Shown here in pieces: positions 34,437 to 44,200 of a stretch of 64,000 bases of DNA (its first letter is position 1; each line of letters opens with the position of its first letter). A program made the translations under genes and the position numbers. The notes below the pieces were generated by a model. That model made no database searches. It was not told where the DNA came from and saw only the letters and a list, made by a program, of their open reading frames with translations. Source of the DNA: Zeaxanthinibacter enoshimensis (GTDB lineage: Bacteria > Bacteroidota > Bacteroidia > Flavobacteriales > Flavobacteriaceae); contig NZ_SNYI01000002.1 in the NCBI RefSeq assembly GCF_004362865.1, forward strand, positions 1-64,000, in the 5' to 3' direction.

Positions 34437-35225
34437 ATGGACAACAGGCCGATAGGAATATTTGACTCCGGGATAGGGGGGACCTCCATTTGGAAGGAGA
34501 TCCATGCTTTACTTCCTTCAGAACACACTATCTACCTTGCAGACAGCAAAAATGCTCCCTACGGGGAACGCAGCCCGGAAGAGATCCTGGCGCTCAGCGT
34601 CAAGAATACCGAATTCTTGTTGGGTATGGGCTGTAAAATGATCGTAGTGGCCTGTAATACCGCCACCACGAATGCTATAGACCACTTAAGGGCCCATTAT
34701 GACCTGCCTTTTATCGGGATAGAACCTGCCATTAAACCCGCTGCCCTGCAATCAAATACTAAAAAGGTTGGGGTGCTGGCCACCAAGGGGACGCTCAGCA
34801 GCGCCCTCTTCCATAATACCTCCAGGCTGCATGGCAACGGTATAACTATCATGGAACAGGAAGGAAAAGGGCTGGTGCCCTTGATAGAAGCCGGGAAAGA
34901 AAATTCCGCGGAAACCCGGGAGTTATTGAAAAAATACCTGTCGCCGATGATAGCCGCCCGCATAGATTACCTGGTACTGGGCTGCACCCATTATCCCTAC
35001 CTGGTCCCCGTGCTGAAGGAGTTATTGCCCGAAGGCGTCCGTATCATCGATTGTGGGGAAGCCGTGGCAAGGCAGACGCGGAATATCCTTGAGAAGAATA
35101 ATATGCTTGCCACAACAGGGCAGCCGGGGAAACCGGAATTCTACAGCAATACCGGCACAGAGGTGTTGCGCTCCCTGTTAAGGGATGTCACCGGGGATAT
35201 CATTGTCGAACACCGTGATTTCTGA
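34437..35225 (+). CDS. murI: Glutamate racemase
   Basis: 262 residues. It makes D-glutamate for peptidoglycan. Asp10-Ser11 in IFDSGIGG, the catalytic Cys73 in VACNTATTN and Cys183 in LGCTHYPYL are all present. It starts 27 nt after the ompH terminator, so it is probably its own transcription unit. It converges on folA with a 5-nt gap. Confidence 0.97.
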   Translation: MDNRPIGIFDSGIGGTSIWKEIHALLPSEHTIYLADSKNAPYGERSPEEILALSVKNTEFLLGMGCKMIVVACNTATTNAIDHLRAHYDLPFIGIEPAIKPAALQSNTKKVGVLATKGTLSSALFHNTSRLHGNGITIMEQEGKGLVPLIEAGKENSAETRELLKKYLSPMIAARIDYLVLGCTHYPYLVPVLKELLPEGVRIIDCGEAVARQTRNILEKNNMLATTGQPGKPEFYSNTGTEVLRSLLRDVTGDIIVEHRDF

Positions 35226-35230
35226 TCTTT

Positions 35231-35716
35231 TTATGACCGTTTCCTGGTAAAGGTCCTGTAGGTAAAAGAATAATCGTGCCGGTCATCTGCCGGGTGAAAC
35301 ACCTCGGCCTGCAGCGTCCAGTCTTCCGGGTCGATCTCCGGGAAGAAGGCATCCGCCTCAAACTCCCCGTGTACCCTTGTGATCTCCAGGCTGTCTGCAT
35401 AGGGCATCCCCATCTTGTAGATCTCCCCTCCGCCTATAATATAGGTTACGGGCTCAGAGGCGGTAACTTCGAGGGCCTCTTCCAGGGAATGTACCACCTG
35501 GCATTCCGGGTGCTCTATCTTGTACTCCCTGTCCCGGGTGATCACGATGTGGAAACGGTTGGGAAGCGGCTTGGGGAAGCTCTCAAAGGTCTTCCTGCCC
35601 ATGATGATCTTGTGCCCGGTGGTGAGGGCTTTAAAACGCTTAAAGTCGTCCGGAAGCCGCCAGAGCAGATCGTTATCCTTGCCTATTGCATTGTTGTCCG
35701 CCACTGCGGCGATCAT
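35231..35716 (-). CDS. folA: Dihydrofolate reductase
   Basis: 161 residues from ATG at 35716; an upstream GTG at 35731 is open but overlaps the preceding stop. It reduces dihydrofolate to tetrahydrofolate with NADPH. IAAVADNNAIGKDNDLLWRLP holds the Met20-type loop and the substrate Asp near 23-24, MGRKTFESF the NADPH site, and YIIGGGEIY the GG motif. It lies 14 nt after the 2TM gene and is probably co-transcribed. thyA, its metabolic partner, lies about 4.5 kb away on the same strand. Confidence 0.96.
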   Translation of the reverse strand: MIAAVADNNAIGKDNDLLWRLPDDFKRFKALTTGHKIIMGRKTFESFPKPLPNRFHIVITRDREYKIEHPECQVVHSLEEALEVTASEPVTYIIGGGEIYKMGMPYADSLEITRVHGEFEADAFFPEIDPEDWTLQAEVFHPADDRHDYSFTYRTFTRKRS

Positions 35717-35730
35717 TGTGTATACACCCA

Positions 35731-36117
35731 CTATTCTGTTCTTTTATTGATTTGTGATTCGGGAAAATCGGTTTCTATCTCTTTCTGCATGCGGGCGAGC
35801 TTCTCCCGCTGTTTCCGCACCAGGATCTCCCGCTGCTTTCGTTCCCAGTCCCTGCCCATGAACTTATCCGTGACAAATACGTTGATCAGGTGCACGATGA
35901 ACAGGAAGGCCCAGAAGGTGATCGCCCAGATGAACCAGTCATATTCTTCCCCGTACTTCAGGATCTTGTTGATCAGTACCAGGAAGACGCTTCCGATGAG
36001 GAAGAGCACAAAATGACGGTACAACCGTTTCTTCTGCCGGATCCGGTGATGGGCATATTCCAGCTGCTCGTGTTGTTCGTGGGCGATTTCTGTTTCCTTT
36101 TTATTTTTGTTGAACAT
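35731..36117 (-). CDS. 2TM-domain protein
   Basis: 128 residues from ATG at 36117. Two membrane helices (about 34-54 and 62-84 in this numbering) lie between a charged N-terminus (MFNKNKKETEIAHEQHEQLEYA) and a long basic, probably helical cytoplasmic tail (RDWERKQREILVRKQREKLARM). The pair YAHHRIRQKKRLYRHF before the first helix is typical of the 2TM domain also found next to LytTR sensors. Function unknown. It lies directly upstream of folA. Confidence 0.75.
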   Translation of the reverse strand: MFNKNKKETEIAHEQHEQLEYAHHRIRQKKRLYRHFVLFLIGSVFLVLINKILKYGEEYDWFIWAITFWAFLFIVHLINVFVTDKFMGRDWERKQREILVRKQREKLARMQKEIETDFPESQINKRTE

Positions 36118-36188
36118 GCTTATCCCTATATTTAGTAACAAAGATAAAGATAATCCCTCTCTGCCTTGCGGCCATATATTACCGCTGT

Positions 36189-37271
36189 ATGATACGAAAA
36201 CATTTCCCGATCCTGGAACATTATACCTATGCCAATACCGCCGCCTTCGGACTAATGTCCGAAGGATTGCAGGAATGGCGGCAGGACCATGACCTCGACT
36301 ACCTGGTTGGGGGCGGGCGTATGAAGATAGAAAGTCTTTCCCTCATCTCGGAGACCCGGAAAACCATTGCGAATTTTTTTAATACAGACCCCGGGAGGGT
36401 CTCCCTGCTGCCCAATTTTTCCATCGGGCTCAATTTCCTGCTGGAAGGGCTTGATAAGAACAGCCGGGTACTCCTGCTGGAGAATGATTACCCCTCCGTA
36501 AACTGGCCCTTTGAAAAGCGGGGCTTTCGCGTAACCTTTGTGCCTGTGGCCGCAGACCTGGAACAGCGTATAGAAGAGCTGGTATCCGCAGGAAAGATCG
36601 ATATCCTCGCCCTGAGCCTGGTACAGTGGCAGGATGGGGTGATGATCAGCATGGATTTCCTGAGGGATCTTAAGAAAAAATACCCGGACTTGCTGGTCAT
36701 TGCCGATGGTACGCAATTCTGCGGCGCCTTCAGCCTGGACTTCCGGGAGAGCGGCATCGATGTATTAGGGGCCAGTGGTTACAAATGGATGCTGGGGGGA
36801 ACAGGCAACGGTTTCCTGCTTTTCAGCGAAAACTCCATGCAAAAACTGAACCCTTTGGTCACCGGTTTTAACGCCTCCGGCGCCAACCTGGACCGGAAGG
36901 ATGAGATCCCTTTTTCAAGGCAGTTTGAACCCGGACACCTGGACAGTCTTTGTTTCGGAAGCCTGAATTTTTCCCTGCAGTTCCTGCAGCAGGCCGGCAT
37001 GCCGGCCATAGAGGCCTATAACCGGGATTTGTCCCGGCATGCCAGCGAAGTATTCGGAAGCCGGGGATTACTCTCAGGCACCGTACAATCTCGCCCCGTC
37101 CACAGCACTATTTTCAATATTAGAGGGGATACAGCTTTATACGAATTCCTGGTATCCCGGGATGTGATGTGCAGTCAACGGGGAGGCGGAATACGGCTTG
37201 CCTTCCATGCCTATAACACCAGGGAAGATATAGACCGTATTGCCGGGCTTTGGGATCAGTCCGGATCCTGA
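36189..37271 (+). CDS. Class V aminotransferase-fold PLP enzyme
   Basis: 360 residues. PLP-binding Lys199 is in GASGYKWMLGGTG and the conserved Asp in VIADGTQFCGAF. The overall pattern resembles cysteine desulfurases and isopenicillin-N epimerase-like proteins, but the active-site loop Cys of SufS/NifS is not apparent. EgtE, a C-S lyase of ergothioneine synthesis, belongs to this fold class, and egtD and egtB are nearby on the other strand; that link is a guess. It starts 71 nt divergently from the 2TM gene. Confidence 0.75.
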   Translation: MIRKHFPILEHYTYANTAAFGLMSEGLQEWRQDHDLDYLVGGGRMKIESLSLISETRKTIANFFNTDPGRVSLLPNFSIGLNFLLEGLDKNSRVLLLENDYPSVNWPFEKRGFRVTFVPVAADLEQRIEELVSAGKIDILALSLVQWQDGVMISMDFLRDLKKKYPDLLVIADGTQFCGAFSLDFRESGIDVLGASGYKWMLGGTGNGFLLFSENSMQKLNPLVTGFNASGANLDRKDEIPFSRQFEPGHLDSLCFGSLNFSLQFLQQAGMPAIEAYNRDLSRHASEVFGSRGLLSGTVQSRPVHSTIFNIRGDTALYEFLVSRDVMCSQRGGGIRLAFHAYNTREDIDRIAGLWDQSGS

Positions 37272-37439
37272 TTGACATATCCTGAATTCCGCGCCTGTAT
37301 TTTGAGAAGGAATTTTCATTGTTCGTCAATTTTTATTAAATTGATAATTCTCTGTTAACCAATTGTGTATTAAGAGTTTTATGTATTCATTTGCTTCTGC
37401 AATTTGAAAACAACCTGTATCAATTAATAATATTATATC

Positions 37440-37736
37440 ATGGCTATTACAAAACAATACCTCAAGACTAAACCGGTATGCAAAGTGACATTTACCCTGC
37501 CTGCAGAAGACGCATCTAAAGTGGCAGTGGTTGGAGATTTCAATAACTGGAACCCAAAAGGGAGTGCATTGAAGAAATTAAAGAACGGAAAGTTTAAAGG
37601 TACTTTTGATCTTCCTAAAGACAACACTTACGAGTTTAAATATCTTGTGGACGGTGCCTATGTCAACGACGGGGAAGCCGATCGTTACCAGTGGAATGAT
37701 TTCGCAGGTACTGAGAACGGGGTACTGGAACTCTGA
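37440..37736 (+). CDS. CBM48-type glycogen-binding (isoamylase early set) protein
   Basis: 98 residues, essentially a single CBM48 domain: VAVVGDFNNWNPKG and YEFKYLVDGAYVNDGEADRY are the hallmark strands with the W and N sugar contacts. No catalytic domain is attached. Stand-alone CBM48 proteins of this size are frequent in Flavobacteriaceae. Role unknown; it may bind glycogen or regulate a partner. It ends with a strong terminator. Confidence 0.9.
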   Translation: MAITKQYLKTKPVCKVTFTLPAEDASKVAVVGDFNNWNPKGSALKKLKNGKFKGTFDLPKDNTYEFKYLVDGAYVNDGEADRYQWNDFAGTENGVLEL

Positions 37737-37760
37737 TGTCAACTGAAAAGAAAGAATTAA

Positions 37761-37783
37761 CGGGGCGATCAGCCCCGTTTTTT
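37761..37783 (+). terminator. Terminator after the CBM48 gene (also faces egtD)
   Basis: CGGGGC-GATCA-GCCCCG with a T run on the plus strand, 25 nt after the stop. It ends 6 nt from the egtD stop and may serve both strands. Confidence 0.88.
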
Positions 37784-37788
37784 ATTCC

Positions 37789-38757
37789 CTATTTTCCCGT
37801 GAAAATATAGTTCTTGTAGCAGCCGTCGAGATCCTCGAACACCTGTCCTATCCCGAGTCCCGCCTCATCTGCCAGCCATTGTACCGTGCGGTGATCATAC
37901 TTCTGCGAAATCTCTGTGTGAATACTCTCCCAGGCTTCCAGGGTGATCTGCAGGTCTAGTTTGCCCAGGTAAACCGATTGTTTTTTGGTCGATACCAGGT
38001 AGCTCCGCGCCGTACCGGTTTCCGGGTCATAAGTTTCCCAATGCTTAAAATTGTCAGGTTCAAAGTTGGCGTCCAGTTCGCGGTTCATCCGCACCAGGAT
38101 ATTCTTATTGAAGGCTTCGGTTATACCGGCCGGATCATTGTAGGCATCCAGGATGGTCTGCGGATCCTTTTTCTGGTCAAACCCTATGAAAAGAAGGTCT
38201 TCCGGCCCCATCAGCTGCCTGATCCCCTTCAGGAATTCAATGGCCTTTTTATGAAGCAGGTTCCCAATATTGGATCCCAGGAAGAGTATTACCTTCCGCT
38301 CCTTTACGTCCTGCAGTTTTTCCAGTATTTCAAAATAGGTTCCTTCCATCGGATGGATGGCCACCCCTGGTATTTCTTTTTCTACCGATCTTTGCAGCTG
38401 TTCCAGGACATTGCCACTGATATCGATAGGCAGGTATTTAAAATCGGCCTGCTGTTCCAGCAGTTCCTTCAGCAGTATCTTGGTCTTCTTGCCATCTCCC
38501 GCCCCCAGTTCAATGAGGTTAAAAGGTTGCCTTCCCTTGGCAAACTGCCGGCAGATATCTGCCCGGTTGGTCTCCAGGAGACGAAACTCGCAGCGGGTCA
38601 GGTAGTACTCCGGCATCTCCATGATGTCCTGGAAGAGCTGGTCGCCTGCCTTGTCGTAAAAATATTTGGACGAGAGGTGCTTGGGGTAATCCGTGAGCCC
38701 CCGGTATACATCTCTTTCAAAAGGAGATTTTAATGTGGATAGGGTATGTGGTTGCAT
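37789..38757 (-). CDS. egtD: L-histidine N-alpha-methyltransferase EgtD
   Basis: 322 residues, normal length. It trimethylates histidine to hercynine using SAM, the first step of ergothioneine synthesis. The SAM motif LIELGAGDGKKT lies near residue 81. The N-terminal SSKYFYDKAGDQLFQDI and YYLTRCE are typical of the family. It follows egtB by 16 nt and is co-transcribed with it. Confidence 0.93.
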   Translation of the reverse strand: MQPHTLSTLKSPFERDVYRGLTDYPKHLSSKYFYDKAGDQLFQDIMEMPEYYLTRCEFRLLETNRADICRQFAKGRQPFNLIELGAGDGKKTKILLKELLEQQADFKYLPIDISGNVLEQLQRSVEKEIPGVAIHPMEGTYFEILEKLQDVKERKVILFLGSNIGNLLHKKAIEFLKGIRQLMGPEDLLFIGFDQKKDPQTILDAYNDPAGITEAFNKNILVRMNRELDANFEPDNFKHWETYDPETGTARSYLVSTKKQSVYLGKLDLQITLEAWESIHTEISQKYDHRTVQWLADEAGLGIGQVFEDLDGCYKNYIFTGK

Positions 38758-38773
38758 AGTGTTCTTTATGTTG

Positions 38774-39937
38774 TTAACGTGCCAGGCGCAGCCCGGTATA
38801 TTGCCAGCGGAGCGGGGGATGGAAAAAATTGCGATAGGTCGGCCTGCTGTGTTTTTCAGGGGTCGCCACAGAACTGCCCCGCAGTACTTTCTGGCTGACC
38901 ATGAATTTCCCGTTGTATTCTCCTAAGGCTCCTTCAGCTTTTTCATAGCCAGGGTAGGGCAGGTATGCACTTTCTGTCCATTCCCATCGCTTCCCCCAGG
39001 GAAAATATTCCTGGCTTGCTTCCCATTCAAATTCGGTCGGCAGCCTGCATCCTTTCCACTGCGCAAAGGCAAAGGCCTCGTAATAAGAGATATGGGTCAG
39101 CGGTGCCTCCGGGTCAACCGGCTTTAATCCTTCCATGGTATAATAATGCCACCGGCCGTCTACCTGGTGCCAGTACTGCAGGCATTGCACCTGCTTGGTA
39201 TTCACCCAGTCCCATCCCTCGGCATGCCAGTGACTGAACTCCTTGTAGCCTCCGGCTGCAATGAATTCCAGGAATTCCCCGTTGGTCACAAGTTTGTTGG
39301 AGATCTCGTAAGCGTTCAGGTATACCTTATGTGCCCCAAGCTCGTTGTCATAACAGAATTCATCTCCCTTATGCCCGATCTCGTAGATCCCTTCGTCCAT
39401 CCCGATCCAGTCCTGCTCATGGGATTCCCTTTCGTATTCCATAGGAAAGGTTGCATAGGCAGGTAAAAGCGGGTTGTTGCCCAGTATATATTTGATATCT
39501 GTAAGCAGTAACTCCTGGTGTTGCTTCTCGTGGTGGATGCCGATCTCCATCAGCCCGTGTAATTCCTCAGGCGTACTGTCTGCCTCGAAGAGTTCACTGA
39601 TCGCCCGGGTTACATGTTCGCGGTATTCATAGATCTTCTTTACGGAAGGGCGGCTGAGGTTGCCGCGATTGGCACGCACCACCCGTTTGCCCATACTCTC
39701 ATAATAGGAATTAAAGACAAAAGAAAAGTCGGGATCAAATTCAGTATATCCTTCGGCGAATTTTTTGAGGATGAATTCTTCAAAGAACCAGGTAGTATGC
39801 CCCAGGTGCCACTTGGGCGGGGATACATCTTCTATGGGTTGCACAACGTAATCCTCTGTTTCCAGTGGGGCACAGAGTGCTTCGGAATGTTTCCGGGTTT
39901 CCTTGAAAAAGCTCAGTAGAGTGTCGGTCGCAAGCAT
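38774..39937 (-). CDS. egtB: Ergothioneine synthase EgtB (sulfoxide synthase)
   Basis: 387 residues. An N-terminal DinB-like domain has HLGHTTWFFEE (His44, His47) and H-x3-H-x-E (His136, His140, Glu142), which provides the non-haem iron ligands. A C-terminal FGE-sulfatase-like domain shows GCRLPTEFEWEAS and VLRGSS. It joins hercynine to a thiol (cysteine or gamma-glutamylcysteine) with oxygen. No EgtC amidohydrolase is nearby, which would fit the variant that uses cysteine directly. Confidence 0.93.
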   Translation of the reverse strand: MLATDTLLSFFKETRKHSEALCAPLETEDYVVQPIEDVSPPKWHLGHTTWFFEEFILKKFAEGYTEFDPDFSFVFNSYYESMGKRVVRANRGNLSRPSVKKIYEYREHVTRAISELFEADSTPEELHGLMEIGIHHEKQHQELLLTDIKYILGNNPLLPAYATFPMEYERESHEQDWIGMDEGIYEIGHKGDEFCYDNELGAHKVYLNAYEISNKLVTNGEFLEFIAAGGYKEFSHWHAEGWDWVNTKQVQCLQYWHQVDGRWHYYTMEGLKPVDPEAPLTHISYYEAFAFAQWKGCRLPTEFEWEASQEYFPWGKRWEWTESAYLPYPGYEKAEGALGEYNGKFMVSQKVLRGSSVATPEKHSRPTYRNFFHPPLRWQYTGLRLAR

Positions 39938-40009
39938 AACTTCTGAATCTTCTTAAAGTTAAGAATTTTCCGAAGGACCCCTGGAGCTCTATTAATTCAG
40001 AGATGAACG

Positions 40010-40834
40010 CTAAACGGCAACCTTTCCCTTGATGGGCGGATGCGGATCGTAATCCAGCAGTGTGAAATCCTCGAACTTGAAATTAAAGATGTCTTTCACT
40101 TCCGGGTTCAGTTGCATCTTGGGCAGGGGGCGGGGATCCCTGCTCAGCTGCAGTTTGATCTGTTCCAGGTGGTTGCTGTAAATATGGGCATCCCCGAAGG
40201 TGTGGATGAAATCCCCGGGTTCCAGCTCGCAGACCTGGGCCAGCATTAAAGTAAGCAGGGCATAAGAAGCAATATTGAAAGGTACGCCCAGGAAAATATC
40301 GGCGCTCCTTTGGTAGAGCTGGCAGGAGAGCCTGCCGTCCGAGACGTAGACCTGGAAAAAGGCGTGGCATGGCGGCAGGGCAGCCTTGCCGTTCGCGACA
40401 TTCTCCGCGAAGGAAACCGAAGTATCCGGCAGTACCCCGGGATTCCAGGCAGATACCATCATCCGCCTGCTGTCCGGGTTGTTCTTCAGTGTATCGACAA
40501 GGTTCCTGATCTGGTCAATTCCGTCCCCGTTCCAGTTGCGCCACTGGGCGCCGTAAACAGGCCCCAGGTCCCCGTTCTCATCTGCCCATTCGTTCCAGAT
40601 CCGCACCCCGTTCTCCTGCAGGTACTTGATGTTGGTATCCCCTTTCAGGAACCACAGCAATTCGTGGATGATCGATTTCAGGTGCAGTTTCTTGGTGGTC
40701 ACCATCGGGAAGCCTTCAGCCAGGTCAAAACGCATCTGGTAACCAAACACGCTGAGGGTACCCGTACCCGTGCGGTCTTGCTTAAAATTTCCGTTTTCCA
40801 GTACGTGCTTCAGGAGGTCGTGGTATGCTTTCAT
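40010..40834 (-). CDS. thyA: Thymidylate synthase
   Basis: 274 residues. It methylates dUMP to dTMP, using methylene-tetrahydrofolate. Catalytic Cys near 155 in [28 protein letters not shown], and the terminal [12 protein letters not shown] are clear. It follows the nucleoside transporter gene by about 150 bp. folA, which regenerates its cofactor, is upstream in coordinates on the same strand. Confidence 0.98.
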   Translation of the reverse strand: MKAYHDLLKHVLENGNFKQDRTGTGTLSVFGYQMRFDLAEGFPMVTTKKLHLKSIIHELLWFLKGDTNIKYLQENGVRIWNEWADENGDLGPVYGAQWRNWNGDGIDQIRNLVDTLKNNPDSRRMMVSAWNPGVLPDTSVSFAENVANGKAALPPCHAFFQVYVSDGRLSCQLYQRSADIFLGVPFNIASYALLTLMLAQVCELEPGDFIHTFGDAHIYSNHLEQIKLQLSRDPRPLPKMQLNPEVKDIFNFKFEDFTLLDYDPHPPIKGKVAV

Positions 40835-40984
40835 AAGTGAACGGGTATTTTGAATTGAAGGGATCCGAGGTAATATATGCCTGGCGCCCGGGCTAAAAAT
40901 AAGGAATAGGAAAGCCTTTTCTGATAAACTCCGGTTGCTAGTTATAAAAAATTATTAACGGGCCGGGAGTGGCCCGTAAAGCGC

Positions 40985-42448
40985 TTACCCGAGGATCATC
41001 CCTGCAATGGTGGCCGATAAAAGAGAGGCCAGAGTTCCCCCGAGGACAGCACGCATCCCGAATTCGGACAGCAGCTTCCTTTTTCCCGGGGCGAGAGAAC
41101 CGATTCCCCCGATCTGTATCCCGATAGACGCAAAATTGGCAAAACCGCAAAGCATGTAGGTGGCCATGATGATCGACTTGCTATAGGTGAAATGTGTCCC
41201 CTGGCTGGCGTCTTTCAGGGAGGCCAGCTGGATGTACCCGATAAATTCGCTCGCTGCCAGTTTAATTCCCAGCAATTGCCCCATCAGCATGATGTCTTCG
41301 GTATGAACCCCGATCAGCCACATCAGCGGGGAGAAGATCACCCCGAGGATCGCTTCCAGGGAAAGCTGTTCAAAAGAGGAATTCCCGGCGATCCAGCCGT
41401 TTAGCGTGGTCACATCGCCTACCCAGCCCAGGATTCCATTGATCATGGCGATAAAGGCTACAAAGACCAGTAACATGGCCCCGACATTCACGGCCAGTTT
41501 CAGTCCTTCTGTGGTTCCGTTGGCAATCGCATCCAGGAAATTGGACCCTATTTTTTCGTGGGATACCTGTATATCCGTATCTATGGGTTCTGTCTGGGGG
41601 TAAAGGATCTTTGAGACAATAATTGCGCCGGGTGCTGCCATTACAGAGGCCGCCAGCAGGTGGCGTGCAAATTCCAGCCGCAGTTGTTCGTCAGTGCCGC
41701 CCAGGAAGCCAATATAAGCAGCGAGTACGCCTCCTGCCACGGTGGCCATACCCCCGATCATCACCAGGAGGATCTCTGACTTATTCATTTTTTCCAGGTA
41801 GGCCTTGATCAGCAGTGGGGATTCGGTTTGCCCCAGGAAAATGTTCCCGGCCACGGAAAGACTTTCAGCCCCGCTGATACCCAGGGATTTGGTGAGCATC
41901 CATGCCAGAGCTTTTACGATCTTCTGAACGATACCCAGGTAGAACAGTACCGAGGTAAGTGCTGAAAAGAAGATTATGGTAGGCAGGATCTGGAAAGCAA
42001 AGATGTACCCTATGCTGGGGTTGTCCACATCCAACAGGTTCCCGAGCAGGAACTGGCTTCCCACCAGGGTGTAGTCCAGGATGTTGACAAAGAACTGTCC
42101 TATGCTGCTGAATAATAATTGAACGTAATAGACCTTCAGTACGCCGATGGCCAGTAAAAGTTGTATCCCCAGTCCTATCCCGACGGTCTTCCAGTTGATT
42201 GCCCGGCGGTTGGCACTGAAAATAAATGCAAGCCCGATCAGGGCCAGCATTCCCAGCATCCCGCGGCCGAGGGATTCCACCGTAAAGCCCTGGTTGGGCA
42301 CCGCTGCAGAGATCTTACTGCCCTCATCCTGTAAGACAGCGATACTGTCTGTAGCCTGGGGCAACGCTTCCTGCACCAGGGTGTCCTGGGCGCAAATGGG
42401 TAACAAAAAGACAAAGAATAACAGAGTAAGCCAGGCCCTTGGGTTCAT
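40985..42448 (-). CDS. CNT-family nucleoside transporter
   Basis: 487 residues. An N-terminal signal-like segment and a short polar region precede the usual NupC core of eight to ten helices. The NupC motifs GQTESPLLIKAYLEKMNKSE (split over two helices) and GFANFASIGIQIGG are present. It imports nucleosides with Na+ or H+. It is 14 nt downstream of the bifunctional nuclease gene and ahead of thyA, making a nucleotide-salvage neighbourhood. Confidence 0.93.
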   Translation of the reverse strand: MNPRAWLTLLFFVFLLPICAQDTLVQEALPQATDSIAVLQDEGSKISAAVPNQGFTVESLGRGMLGMLALIGLAFIFSANRRAINWKTVGIGLGIQLLLAIGVLKVYYVQLLFSSIGQFFVNILDYTLVGSQFLLGNLLDVDNPSIGYIFAFQILPTIIFFSALTSVLFYLGIVQKIVKALAWMLTKSLGISGAESLSVAGNIFLGQTESPLLIKAYLEKMNKSEILLVMIGGMATVAGGVLAAYIGFLGGTDEQLRLEFARHLLAASVMAAPGAIIVSKILYPQTEPIDTDIQVSHEKIGSNFLDAIANGTTEGLKLAVNVGAMLLVFVAFIAMINGILGWVGDVTTLNGWIAGNSSFEQLSLEAILGVIFSPLMWLIGVHTEDIMLMGQLLGIKLAASEFIGYIQLASLKDASQGTHFTYSKSIIMATYMLCGFANFASIGIQIGGIGSLAPGKRKLLSEFGMRAVLGGTLASLLSATIAGMILG

Positions 42449-42462
42449 ACAGTAGGTGCTAA

Positions 42463-43095
42463 TTATCGCTTGCGTTTGGAAATTTCATCGCGAAGTTGGG
42501 CCGCTTTTTCGTAGTCTTCCCCGGCTACGGCCTTATCCAGTTCCCTGTGTAATTCCTCCAGGGTCAGTTCTTTATATGGAGCAGAGGAGGCCGAATCAAT
42601 TTCGACGGTTTCACCTTCCTGCAGGATCTCGTCAACGACAATACTGTCATCGCCCTCTTCCTTGTCCTTGTCCTTGGAAGAGAATTTCAGGAAAATACCT
42701 GCCTTGTCCAGGATGGTCTTGTATGTGAAAATGGGTGCATTGAAGCGTAATGCCAGGGCGATAGCGTCGCTGGTCCTCGCATCGATGATCTCTTCGATCT
42801 TGTCCCGTTCGCAGATGATACTGGAGTAAAACACCCCGTCTACGAGTTTATGGATGATCACCTGCTTTACGACGATGTCAAAACGGTCGGCAAAATTCTT
42901 GAACAGGTCATGGGTAAGGGGTCTTGGGGGTTTGATCTCTTTCTCCAGCGCAATCGCGATAGACTGTGCTTCAAACGCGCCGATGACTATTGGCAGCTTC
43001 CGATCACCCTCTACTTCATTCAGGATCAGGGCGTATGCCCCGTTCTGTGTCTGGCTGTAGGAGATCCCCTTTATTTTTAACCTTACTAAACTCAT
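42463..43095 (-). CDS. Bifunctional nuclease domain protein with C-terminal UVR motif
   Basis: 210 residues from ATG at 43095 (MSLVRLKIKGISYSQ); ATG at 43101 is also possible. Residues about 1-140 form the bifunctional nuclease (DUF151) domain with GISYSQTQNGAYALIL and TSDAIALALRF. Residues about 172-210 are a UVR motif (LHRELDKAVAGEDYEKAAQLRD), a helical hairpin found in UvrB and UvrC. The middle is acidic (FSSKDKDKEEGDDS). Plant and bacterial homologues show DNase and RNase activity. Upstream of the nucleoside transporter with a 14-nt gap. Confidence 0.9.
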   Translation of the reverse strand: MSLVRLKIKGISYSQTQNGAYALILNEVEGDRKLPIVIGAFEAQSIAIALEKEIKPPRPLTHDLFKNFADRFDIVVKQVIIHKLVDGVFYSSIICERDKIEEIIDARTSDAIALALRFNAPIFTYKTILDKAGIFLKFSSKDKDKEEGDDSIVVDEILQEGETVEIDSASSAPYKELTLEELHRELDKAVAGEDYEKAAQLRDEISKRKR

Positions 43096-43123
43096 ATCCA
43101 TCAATACAACATTGGGGCTGCGT

Positions 43124-43150
43124 CAAACTTCCGGACAAGCCGGAAGTTTG
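43124..43150. other. Perfect 11-bp inverted repeat between etfA and the nuclease gene
   Basis: CAAACTTCCGG, a 5-nt loop, CCGGAAGTTTG. It is followed by a perfect palindrome CCCTTAAGGG (43155-43164). Placed after the etfA stop on the minus strand without a U run, it may attenuate or stabilise the mRNA. Confidence 0.6.
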
Positions 43151-43181
43151 CAGTCCCTTAAGGGGCACAAATTAACAAAAA

Positions 43182-44150
43182 TTAAGCGTTTTGTGCTTTA
43201 AATTCCTTTAATTTTTCGATGAGTTTAGGCACCACTTCAAAGGCATCACCCACGATCCCGTAATCCGCAGCCTTGAAGAATGGAGCTTCCGGATCGTTAT
43301 TGATGACCACTTTGGTTTTGGAAGCACTCACACCTGCCAGGTGCTGGATGGCCCCGGAGATACCAATAGCAATGTACAGGTTAGATGCTACAGGTTTCCC
43401 GGTCTGTCCCACGTGCTCACTGTGAGGTCTCCATCCCAGGTCAGATACGGGCTTGGAGCAGGCAGTGGCAGCTCCCAGTACATCGGCGAGTTCCTCGATC
43501 ATTCCCCAGTTTTCCGGGCCTTTCATTCCGCGACCTGCAGATACGACGATCTCGGCATCAGCGATGGTTGCCTTCCCGACAACTTTGTCCACCTCTACGG
43601 ATTTCACATTAAATGCACCGTCTTTCAACTCGGGCGAAAATGCTTCTACGGTTGCATCAACCGCGTTCTCCTTGAGCCCGTAGGCGTTGTTGGAAACCCC
43701 GATGATGCTGACATCGGCATCCATTTGTGTCAGGGCAAATCCCTTGTTACTGAAAGCAGTTCTTTTTACCACCAGCGGGCTGGTGCTTTCCGGCGCAGCA
43801 ACCACGTTAGGTGCGTAGCTGGCTTTTAGCATTCCTGCCAGCAAACCGGCCATGTATTTGGAATCGGTGCTGGAGCTCAGTACAATTACCCTGGCGTCTT
43901 CCTTGGAAGCAGCCTGGGAAACAGCCTGGGCATAAGCTTTGGCATTGAAGGTCTTTAGTTTGTCGTCACTCACCTGCAGTACCTTGTTCACCCCGTAAGT
44001 TCCCAAAACATCGTTCTCTTCGTTGTTAAAGGAAATAGCGGTGACAGTGGTGCCCAGTTTATGGGCAACTTCATAGGCATAAGAGGCCGCCTCCAGCGCG
44101 TGTTTCTTGAATTTACCTTGTTCTGATTCTGTATATACCAGTATAGACAT
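43182..44150 (-). CDS. etfA: Electron transfer flavoprotein subunit alpha
   Basis: 322 residues. The C-terminal FAD-binding domain has [30 protein letters not shown] and [16 protein letters not shown]. With EtfB it passes electrons from acyl-CoA dehydrogenases to the quinone pool. It follows etfB by 50 bp. Confidence 0.96.
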   Translation of the reverse strand: MSILVYTESEQGKFKKHALEAASYAYEVAHKLGTTVTAISFNNEENDVLGTYGVNKVLQVSDDKLKTFNAKAYAQAVSQAASKEDARVIVLSSSTDSKYMAGLLAGMLKASYAPNVVAAPESTSPLVVKRTAFSNKGFALTQMDADVSIIGVSNNAYGLKENAVDATVEAFSPELKDGAFNVKSVEVDKVVGKATIADAEIVVSAGRGMKGPENWGMIEELADVLGAATACSKPVSDLGWRPHSEHVGQTGKPVASNLYIAIGISGAIQHLAGVSASKTKVVINNDPEAPFFKAADYGIVGDAFEVVPKLIEKLKEFKAQNA

Positions 44151-44200
44151 AATTTGTTGTAGTGTTTTTAGCCGGCCCCACAGGGAGCCCGGGCAATATT

